Shown in pieces: positions 1-5,015 of a stretch of DNA of 5,743 bases. The notes under the pieces were generated by a model. The model had not been told where the DNA came from. It made no database searches and saw only the letters and a list, made by a program, of their open reading frames with translations. The position numbers and the translations under genes are program-made. Position 1 is the first letter of the stretch; every line of letters starts with the position of its first letter. The DNA comes from Nitrososphaerota archaeon (GTDB lineage Archaea; Thermoproteota; Nitrososphaeria; Nitrososphaerales; Nitrosopumilaceae), in NCBI GenBank assembly GCA_028867235.1, contig JAGWGS010000090.1, positions 1-5,743 of the forward strand, given 5' to 3'.

Positions 1-128
1 ATATGTTGTATCTGTTGCTATCACTTACACTGTTGGGAATTGGAGGAATTTTTATGTATAAAGGAATACGTGGCAAATGGGATCATGATGTAAAAGACAA
101 TGAAATGCTTGGTCCTAAAGATTCCTGA
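1..128 (+). CDS. C-terminal end of a membrane protein (5' partial)
   Basis: The third reading frame is open from the window edge to a TGA at 126-128, giving 41 visible residues. They begin with a hydrophobic stretch of about 18 residues (LYLLLSLTLLGIGGIFMY) and end in a short charged tail (GKWDHDVKDNEMLGPKDS). This looks like the last transmembrane helix of an integral membrane protein followed by a hydrophilic tail. The ATG at base 3 could be a start but is more likely internal, because the frame runs off the window edge. The stop lies only two bases from the stop of the convergent gene at 131, so any terminators must overlap the coding regions. I cannot assign a family from this fragment. 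Confidence 0.6.
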   Translation, partial: MLYLLLSLTLLGIGGIFMYKGIRGKWDHDVKDNEMLGPKDS

Positions 129-130
129 TT

Positions 131-2035
131 TTACTCTATGATGTTTATGCCTATCAAGTATCTTATAATATCTAAAAATTCTTTTTCTGATATTTGACCG
201 TCATCATAAAAAACTGCATTATGCTTCGCCCAATTTGGAATTTTTGTAAAATTGTGATTATCTGGTATCAGGTCAACAACGTGTGATTTTAAAGAATCAA
301 TGAACTCTGCATTGGATATTTCATTTTGAGACCATTTGTAAATACTTGATTCTGTTGAATTCTGATTCAGAAATAAACTTGCTAGTTTGTTAATTGTGAT
401 TATCTGGTACCCTTTGTTTCTTGCGTTGTCTACTATTTTTTCAAGATTTTGTATTCTTTCCATGTCTGGCGTATCTATTTTGATTGTACCGTTAGTCATG
501 GCATAATCTTGAAAATTAAGTGCAACTATAGCATAGCCATTTGTTTGAATACTGTTGTCTATAGATGAAAGCATTTTGTCGTTTACCATGCTTTGATTAA
601 TGTCTTGTGTTAAAATACTGGGAAACACGCTAGCTGGGTAACTAGATACTTTGTCCACAAGATCTTGAGGAATTTGAAGTTCACTACCGCTAATGATTGT
701 TATGTTGTTGTCTGCCATGGCGTGTAATGTATCATTATTAGCCTTGCCATATGGTGGTATGAAGACAATTGGATTAATGCCTGTAATGTTTGATATCTTT
801 GATCTTGATTCTTGTAGCAAATCTGCCTGTTGATTTTTTGTTAGAGTTGTAAAGTCTTCAAAATTCCATCCATTTATTGCAGTGTCTATGTTTCCAGTAT
901 ATGTTTCTGATTTTAGATAACTTACAATCTTTGTATCATTACCAAATGTATTTCCAATTATTCCTGTTGTAATACCTATATCTCTGCTGACAAAACTATC
1001 TATTATCTTGATCTGAACATCGTCAAGCCAATAGTCTTGTATGTTGTCAAGTCTAAATGCTATACAATTACAGCCTATCTTTGATTTTGGTGCTATAGTA
1101 GATGGATAGTGTATCTCTGTATTGTTTTTGATTGGAATTATTTGCACATTCGTAATGGTTCCGTCTTCAGTTATTGTCGTACTTGCCCATTCTGAATTGT
1201 CATCTGTTTTCATGACCTTGAATGTATAATCTCCTACCTTGATATTCGAAAAATATGCTTCCCCCCTTGATGTTACAGGTGAATTGGCAATTTCTCTTCC
1301 ACTGTTGTCAAATAAGTTCACTGTGAATTTTCCGTCTGATGGTCCAACTGGGTGTAATTGTTGATTGAATATTTTTGCTGTTATGAGTGAATTTATCATT
1401 GGAGGCCAATTTGTTATGATTTTTGTTTCTTGAGCCGTTCCTGGTCTCAAATATACTGGAGACTCGGAATATGACAAATGATTTCCTATGTGTATTTCGA
1501 CAATATAGCGGTCATCTTGATATGTTGTAGGCTGTATCCAAAAACGTAATGATTCGCCATTTGTATTTGTATAGCTCTGTGCCCATGTTTTATTGTCTTG
1601 GGCTGATTTTATGGATACTGTAGCATTTGCGATTGGTGTAATTCCGTCATTGTAAAAAACATTTATTCGCATTCCTCCTGGAAGTGGCATTTTCATTGTT
1701 ACATCTTGATGACTCTGTTGTAGGTTAACGTATGATACACTTGAATACATACCGTTTGCATATGCTACTATCTTGTACTGGTGATTAATGGGAAGAGATA
1801 TGATGTTAAATGGATTTCCTGTCACTGACTCGATTTCTTTGTATGGAGTTTGGTTTGTATCTTGATAGATCTTTAGGGATACTGGCCAGTAATCTGCGGT
1901 ATCTCCATTTGTATAAATCAATGTAACTGCTATTGATCCATTGATTTCTCCAAACACTGCTATTGGAATTGAAAACATGAAAACTGAGAAAGCCACTAGA
2001 TACATCTTTTTTTGAATTGATCCTAATGTGTTCAA
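131..2035 (-). CDS. Exported NodB-fold polysaccharide deacetylase-like protein, probable pseudoenzyme
   Basis: This is a 634-residue exported protein. Residues 1-29 are a signal peptide: Lys9-Lys10, a hydrophobic core at 12-28, then a likely cleavage site near Gly29. Residues 30-300 look like three beta-sandwich domains of the carboxypeptidase-regulatory/Ig type (about 30-120, 121-210, 215-303). Residues 322-555 match the thaumarchaeal polysaccharide-deacetylase (NodB) family, with landmarks CNCIAFRLDN, GITTGIIGNTFG, NGWNFEDF, FIPPYG and ALNFQDY. The metal Asp pair reads D330-N331, the H-x-x-x-H motif reads N388...F392, and the later His position reads N507, so hydrolytic activity is unlikely. 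Residues 563-634 hold two copies of a thaumarchaeal module, the second clear (IPNWAKHNAVFYDDGQIS). Thirteen N-x-S/T sequons suit a glycosylated surface protein. The start is a TTG at 2035: an in-frame TAG lies two codons upstream, and the next ATG (Met11) would remove the two lysines of the signal peptide. It lies 65 bases downstream of the glycosyltransferase gene and is probably co-transcribed with it. It may bind or present polysaccharide, which is inference. Confidence 0.85.
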   Translation of the reverse strand: MNTLGSIQKKMYLVAFSVFMFSIPIAVFGEINGSIAVTLIYTNGDTADYWPVSLKIYQDTNQTPYKEIESVTGNPFNIISLPINHQYKIVAYANGMYSSVSYVNLQQSHQDVTMKMPLPGGMRINVFYNDGITPIANATVSIKSAQDNKTWAQSYTNTNGESLRFWIQPTTYQDDRYIVEIHIGNHLSYSESPVYLRPGTAQETKIITNWPPMINSLITAKIFNQQLHPVGPSDGKFTVNLFDNSGREIANSPVTSRGEAYFSNIKVGDYTFKVMKTDDNSEWASTTITEDGTITNVQIIPIKNNTEIHYPSTIAPKSKIGCNCIAFRLDNIQDYWLDDVQIKIIDSFVSRDIGITTGIIGNTFGNDTKIVSYLKSETYTGNIDTAINGWNFEDFTTLTKNQQADLLQESRSKISNITGINPIVFIPPYGKANNDTLHAMADNNITIISGSELQIPQDLVDKVSSYPASVFPSILTQDINQSMVNDKMLSSIDNSIQTNGYAIVALNFQDYAMTNGTIKIDTPDMERIQNLEKIVDNARNKGYQIITINKLASLFLNQNSTESSIYKWSQNEISNAEFIDSLKSHVVDLIPDNHNFTKIPNWAKHNAVFYDDGQISEKEFLDIIRYLIGINIIE

Positions 2036-2050
2036 ATTCTACTTCATTTC

Positions 2051-2068
2051 TGCTAGTTCTTGCTAGTT
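2051..2068. repeat. Tandem TGCTAGTT direct repeat with 10-base period
   Basis: TGCTAGTT occurs at 2051-2058 and again at 2061-2068, exactly ten bases apart, about one helical turn. The repeat lies in the 65-base gap between the glycosyltransferase stop and the deacetylase-like start, between a weak A/T-rich TATA-like stretch (about 2065-2076) and the TTG start. It could be a regulator site or chance. Confidence 0.35.
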
Positions 2069-2100
2069 ATTAAGAATCAATATTTTTGTTTTTTTTACTG

Positions 2101-3561
2101 TTACACTCCAACTCTTTCGGCACTAGTCCATGTACCGTCTCTACTTTTCAAGTATCCAAATATTGAACTTATGAGAAATATGTCCAAAATTTGTTTGAAA
2201 CCAATGACTAGAAAAATCCCATATGCAACAAGCTTGGGTTCTTCATTGTCTAATCTCACTGCAAGTGCAACCTGCAATGTTTGTAGCACTGAAAATATGG
2301 CAAACATTTCAAGCACAAACCATGTGCCGCCTGTAAGTCCAGCATATATCGCGCTACCTAATGTTATAAAACTGACAAACGGCATAACACAACTAGAAAA
2401 AATCATGTATGGGAAAACAAGTCTTTGTAATGTCCCAAATCTGGGATTTGTTAATGCATCGGAATGCCTAGAAAAGACTTGTAGGTTCCCTCTGTACCAT
2501 CTTTTTCTTTGTTTATACAAGTTCATTAATGATTCTGGTGCTTCTGTATATGCAATGGCATTCGTGCTTCCAGATATGGCTAGTTTTGTTTTAAGAATTT
2601 TAAGTGTAACATCAAAATCTTCAACAAGTGTATCCTTGTGATAACTTCCAATCTCTTCTAAAATATTTTTCTTAAATGCTCCCAGTGCTCCTGGTACTAC
2701 TGATATTGCTCCGAATACATCTAGCGCCCTTCTTGCTATTTGTATACCTGAAACATATTCTGCTGCCTGGCACCATGTAAGCCAATTTTTACGATTTCTT
2801 ACTTTGATATTTCCTGCTACGGCTGCTACATTTTTGTCAACGGAAAATCCTTTAACTAGATGTATTAATGACTCGCGTCCAATTATTGTATCGGCATCAA
2901 CAATTGTTATTATCTCTCCTGTGGAATATGCAAGTCCAAGATTTATCGCACTGGCCTTTCCTCCATTTTCTTTATGCAAAACTTTGGCTTGCTTTTTGTA
3001 TCTAGACATTATTACAAATGTCTCATCCACACTACCGTCATCTATCAGAATTATTTCTTTATATGGATATTTTGTTTCAATGAGGGCCTGGATTGTTTTT
3101 TCTATGACTTTTTCCTCATTGTATGCAGGAACAATTATCGATACTCGGGGAAATGTTGTTAGTTCTGGCATAGACATTTCTCTATGTTTACTGTATAATG
3201 CAAGTGGTATGAACAAAAGTGTATTCCAAAATGTTAGAGTAAGACCCCATAACAAAATTGCTTTTGGCACTGACGCCTGGACAAAATATGTATCAGAACC
3301 AATCGTGATACCAAGAGCTATTGGAGTGACAATAAAAAAAACAAACAAGAAAGAGGGAAATTGTAGTCCATGCTTAAATTTAGAAGACAAATTTTTGCGT
3401 AAGGTGATTAACTGGTAACATGCTATTATTATTCCAATTAATATTGCAATAATGCTGATAAGAGATAATGTTATGTATGCCATGATCATAAGCAAAGAAA
3501 ATATTGCAACACTGATGATCATCATTACTGGATCATTTTTTTGATATTGCATGTTTTCCAT
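2101..3561 (-). CDS. Processive family-2 glycosyltransferase (PgaC/NodC/hyaluronan-synthase-like)
   Basis: This 486-residue membrane enzyme should polymerise a beta-linked polysaccharide from a nucleotide sugar on the cytoplasmic face and may help move it outward. Four hydrophobic segments (about 13-32, 33-53, 69-88, 100-121) precede a cytosolic GT-A domain (about 137-365). Three more follow (about 380-408, 413-436, 444-470). The hallmark motifs are all present: VPAYNEE at 144-150, DDGS at 174-177, KASAIN at 202-207, the D-A-D metal site at 222-224, E314-D315 with the catalytic Asp (TLVEDFD), and Q351-x-x-R-W355 (QRKRW), typical of processive synthases. Length and topology fit the PgaC/IcaA, NodC and hyaluronan-synthase group, but the sugar cannot be told from sequence alone. 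An ATG at 3561 lies about 27 bases from a strong TATA box, which supports this start and a leaderless mRNA. The minus strand shows no T-run between this gene and the next, consistent with read-through into the deacetylase-like gene. The pairing resembles pgaC with pgaB. Confidence 0.9.
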   Translation of the reverse strand: MENMQYQKNDPVMMIISVAIFSLLMIMAYITLSLISIIAILIGIIIACYQLITLRKNLSSKFKHGLQFPSFLFVFFIVTPIALGITIGSDTYFVQASVPKAILLWGLTLTFWNTLLFIPLALYSKHREMSMPELTTFPRVSIIVPAYNEEKVIEKTIQALIETKYPYKEIILIDDGSVDETFVIMSRYKKQAKVLHKENGGKASAINLGLAYSTGEIITIVDADTIIGRESLIHLVKGFSVDKNVAAVAGNIKVRNRKNWLTWCQAAEYVSGIQIARRALDVFGAISVVPGALGAFKKNILEEIGSYHKDTLVEDFDVTLKILKTKLAISGSTNAIAYTEAPESLMNLYKQRKRWYRGNLQVFSRHSDALTNPRFGTLQRLVFPYMIFSSCVMPFVSFITLGSAIYAGLTGGTWFVLEMFAIFSVLQTLQVALAVRLDNEEPKLVAYGIFLVIGFKQILDIFLISSIFGYLKSRDGTWTSAERVGV

Positions 3562-3774
3562 TTACTGATCGTCTTAATTGGTCTTTTTATATTGTTGAGC
3601 GTCATTTCGTACCAATTGAATTTCTACTTTGTAATTTGAAAAAACATCATTTACAATTTTTTCATATCGTATTCTTATATCAAGAACTAAGGTTTTCATA
3701 TTGATGTAGATGTTCGATAAAATCTGAATCCTTAAGAAAGATTTAGTTAATTCGATTATGATGTAATTTTTAGA
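3562..3774. other. Divergent intergenic region between the glycosyltransferase and J-TPR genes
   Basis: These 213 bases separate two divergently transcribed genes and hold the glycosyltransferase TATA box (3584-3593) and a weak TATA-like element for the J-TPR gene (3742-3750). A minus-strand frame open across nearly the whole region could contain a 41-residue ORF from an ATG at 3699 to a stop at 3574. I do not call it a gene because its end overlaps the glycosyltransferase promoter. Confidence 0.5.
3584..3593 (-). promoter_or_regulatory. Archaeal TATA box for the glycosyltransferase gene
   Basis: On the minus strand this reads AATATAAAAA, a good archaeal TATA box. Its centre lies about 27 bases before the ATG at 3561, so transcription should begin at or within a base or two of the start codon and give a leaderless transcript. 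It supports the chosen start over the Met four codons in. Confidence 0.65.
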
Positions 3775-4518
3775 TTGGATGTTCTTCAAAGTCTTGAGGT
3801 GCTAGGGCTTAAGTCTGGCGCGTCTATGGATGAGATAAAAAATGCATATAGAAATTTGGCACTACGTTATCATCCTGATAAGGATTTTTCTGATGGTGCC
3901 GAAGAGAACTTCATTAAAATATGTAAGGCCTATGTGATTCTCAAAGATCAATATATTTTGCAATCTAATCAAATACAAAAATTTGATGATATATATCCTG
4001 AAAATGCTGTAGAATACTATCAACAAGCTGAATCCAAGATATTGCAACACCAATATGATGAAGCTATATTGTTTCTTGATAAAACCCTGGATAAACTACC
4101 TCGATATGTCAATGCTTGGATAAGAAAAGCAAATGCGTTATCTGCATTAAAAAAATATGATGATGCATTATATTGTTATGGAAAAGCATTACAGATAAAT
4201 CCTGAATCTGTAGATGTTTGGAATTTACAAGGTGTGTGTTTTTCTGAATTACGAAAATACGATGATGCACTACGATCATATGATGAAGCAATACTGTTAG
4301 ATCCTACAAATGCTACTACTTGGAATTTCAAAGGGGTTTGTTGCTTTATTCTGGGAAATCTTGTGCAATCCTTAGAATGCTTTGAACAAGCAATAAGCTT
4401 ACGGCCGGATTTTGCAATATCTTGGCAAAACAAGGGACGGGTGCTTGCCAAAATGGGAAAAAGCAAAGAATCTGAGAAATGTTTTACAAAATCAAACAAC
4501 TTAAAAAATAATGTCTAA
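3775..4518 (+). CDS. J-domain protein with five C-terminal TPR units
   Basis: This 247-residue soluble protein begins with a J domain (about 1-60). Helix I is LEVLGLKSGASMDEIKNAYR, the loop carries the HPD motif (His33-Pro34-Asp35) needed to stimulate DnaK/Hsp70 ATPase, and helix III runs to about 60. The usual basic D-P-x-K-R end of the domain is not evident. Residues 78-247 contain five TPR units: one at about 78-111, then four in exact 34-residue register (112, 146, 180, 214), each starting x-x-x-W, with YDDAL and A/INP landmarks. TPRs bind peptides or partner proteins, so the likely role is recruiting Hsp70 to a TPR-bound client. That is inference. No Gly/Phe linker or zinc-finger region of true DnaJ is present. 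The start is TTG at 3775: no ATG lies between the upstream stop at 3748 and the J domain, and the first internal Met (18) would cut helix I. A weak TATA-like TTTAGTTAA at 3742-3750 lies about 29 bases upstream. The gene is divergent from the glycosyltransferase. Confidence 0.85.
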   Translation: MDVLQSLEVLGLKSGASMDEIKNAYRNLALRYHPDKDFSDGAEENFIKICKAYVILKDQYILQSNQIQKFDDIYPENAVEYYQQAESKILQHQYDEAILFLDKTLDKLPRYVNAWIRKANALSALKKYDDALYCYGKALQINPESVDVWNLQGVCFSELRKYDDALRSYDEAILLDPTNATTWNFKGVCCFILGNLVQSLECFEQAISLRPDFAISWQNKGRVLAKMGKSKESEKCFTKSNNLKNNV

Positions 4519-4535
4519 ACTAATGCTAAACAATG

Positions 4536-4545
4536 TGTGGCCACA
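4536..4545. repeat. 10-base perfect palindrome TGTGGCCACA
   Basis: TGTGGCCACA is a perfect palindrome 18 bases after the J-TPR stop codon. It has no loop, so it is a poor hairpin but could be a dimer-binding site. No gene start lies close by. Its function is unknown. Confidence 0.25.
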
Positions 4546-4572
4546 TTCTATTACTCTTGGAAAGGTTGCAGT

Positions 4573-4606
4573 TTTCTCTTAAAAGACTTTTTAAAGCATA
4601 CTTTTT
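4573..4606 (+). terminator. T-rich termination region after the J-TPR gene
   Basis: Downstream of the stop at 4518 there are several T-tracts, including T5 runs at 4588-4592 and 4602-4606, with a weak inverted repeat (TTAAAAG, then TTTTTAA) just before. Archaeal termination commonly uses U-rich tracts without a strong hairpin. A further T7 run lies at 4673-4679. The assignment is by position only. Confidence 0.35.
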
Positions 4607-4649
4607 GCGGTTTAAAATACAGATATTGAGATATGCGGAATTTCATTTT

Positions 4650-4884
4650 CTAACTCTTGATTAGAGATTGTCTTTTTTTCCATCCAAACACAAACAGAGC
4701 TATTTCTATACTAACAATCAGTCCCTGTAGTTGTCCGGTTTCATCCAGACTTTCAACTTTCCGAGCGATTCGTAGGCTTCAGACACCTTGCAATCTCTTC
4801 TATCGGTTCTTTCCTTGCAACGAGTCTTTCTGGTATGAATGTCTCATCGAATACGGTTTCGTCAACCAGAATTAGATTTGTCAT
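4650..4884 (-). pseudogene. Orc1/Cdc6 initiator relic, AAA+ core deleted
   Basis: Reading leftward from an ATG at 4884, 43 residues precede a TGA at 4753-4755. They include VFDETFIPERLVARKEPI followed by EEIARCLKP, which matches the conserved N-terminus of archaeal Orc1/Cdc6 replication initiators just before the AAA+ domain (pattern D-x-x-x-x-x-Y/F-x-P-E-x-L-x-x-R-E-x-x-I-x-x-L/I-A-x-x-L-x-P). The ATPase core (Walker A and B, sensors) is absent. A second frame overlapping the first (about 4650-4778, ending at a TAG) encodes VESLDETGQLQGLIVS and then GWKKRQSLIKS. The run LDETGQLQGLIVS has the spacing of the winged-helix end of Orc1/Cdc6 (L-D-x-x-G...V-S, then a basic tail), so the rest of the gene may have been lost by internal deletion. 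The family is normally about 400 residues. The N-terminal match is fairly clear from memory and the C-terminal one tentative. The relic is divergent from fic. Confidence 0.55.
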
Positions 4885-4965
4885 CTTTGCAAAACTGGAT
4901 GATATTAGCTTTAATCTTTTCTATGATGAATTTCCGCTAGAATCTGTGTATTTGGTTACCCTTAC

Positions 4966-4986
4966 ATTTTGTGTAAAACACAAAAT
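4966..4986. promoter_or_regulatory. 21-base palindrome nested inside the larger inverted repeat (putative operator)
   Basis: ATTTTGTGT at 4966-4974 and ACACAAAAT at 4978-4986 are perfect reverse complements around a three-base AAA spacer. The palindrome ends on the first base of the TATA box at 4986-4995. It shares two bases with the left 13-base arm, so two overlapping dyads occupy this promoter. It has the form of a helix-turn-helix dimer operator. Confidence 0.55.
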
Positions 4987-4995
4987 TATATAAAT
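4986..4995 (+). promoter_or_regulatory. Archaeal TATA box for the fic gene
   Basis: TTATATAAAT is centred about 26 bases before the ATG at 5016, the distance expected for an archaeal promoter driving a leaderless mRNA. It lies inside the loop of the 13-base inverted repeat and abuts the 21-base palindrome, so both dyads could control it. Confidence 0.7.
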
Positions 4996-5015
4996 ATGTA
5001 AGGGTAACTATTTGC

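Larger units (their letters stand above)
4519..4649. other. Low-GC non-coding stretch between the J-TPR gene and the acquired-looking segment
   Basis: No convincing gene is present on either strand. The stretch holds the 10-base palindrome at 4536-4545 and the T-rich tracts after the J-TPR gene. Together with the relic (4650-4884) and the fic promoter region, the interval from 4519 to 5015 contains no intact gene. I looked for a tRNA that could serve as an integration site and saw none. Confidence 0.5.
4955..5008. repeat. Perfect 13-base inverted repeat flanking the fic TATA box
   Basis: GTTACCCTTACAT at 4955-4967 is exactly reverse-complementary to ATGTAAGGGTAAC at 4996-5008, with 28 A/T-rich bases between. 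The right arm lies between the TATA box and the start codon of the fic gene, and the left arm lies just upstream of the TATA region. A dimeric or looping repressor bound here would block TBP/TFB or polymerase. An alternative is an initiator-binding pair around an A/T-rich stretch, since the Orc1/Cdc6 relic starts 70 bases away on the other strand. Confidence 0.75.

Noticed and set aside
2083..2097. T-rich tract on the plus strand as a terminator
   Set aside because: No plus-strand gene ends near it. On the coding minus strand it reads as an A-run and would not terminate the synthase transcript.
2060..2641. 193-codon plus-strand ORF
   Set aside because: It lies antisense inside the glycosyltransferase gene, whose motifs are complete. 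Its translation has no recognisable domain.
2804..3418. 204-codon plus-strand ORF
   Set aside because: It is antisense to the glycosyltransferase catalytic region and appears to be a frame shadow with no motif or promoter.
3574..3789. 71-codon minus-strand ORF with a TTG start inside the J-TPR gene
   Set aside because: The start overlaps the neighbouring coding region and its end overlaps the synthase TATA box. Only the shorter 41-codon version is kept, as a low-interest finding.
4176..4499. 107-codon minus-strand ORF
   Set aside because: It mirrors the TPR repeats of the plus-strand gene. Repeats with biased codons often leave long antisense frames.
4657..4875. 72-codon plus-strand ORF, Cys- and Phe-rich
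   Set aside because: It is the complement of the Orc1/Cdc6-like relic, which explains the conserved pattern on the other strand. The plus-strand translation matches nothing I know.
4955..5008. CRISPR repeat or insertion-sequence terminal repeats
   Set aside because: There is only one pair of arms and no repeated spacers. The 28 bases between them cannot encode a transposase, and the arms match core-promoter positions better.
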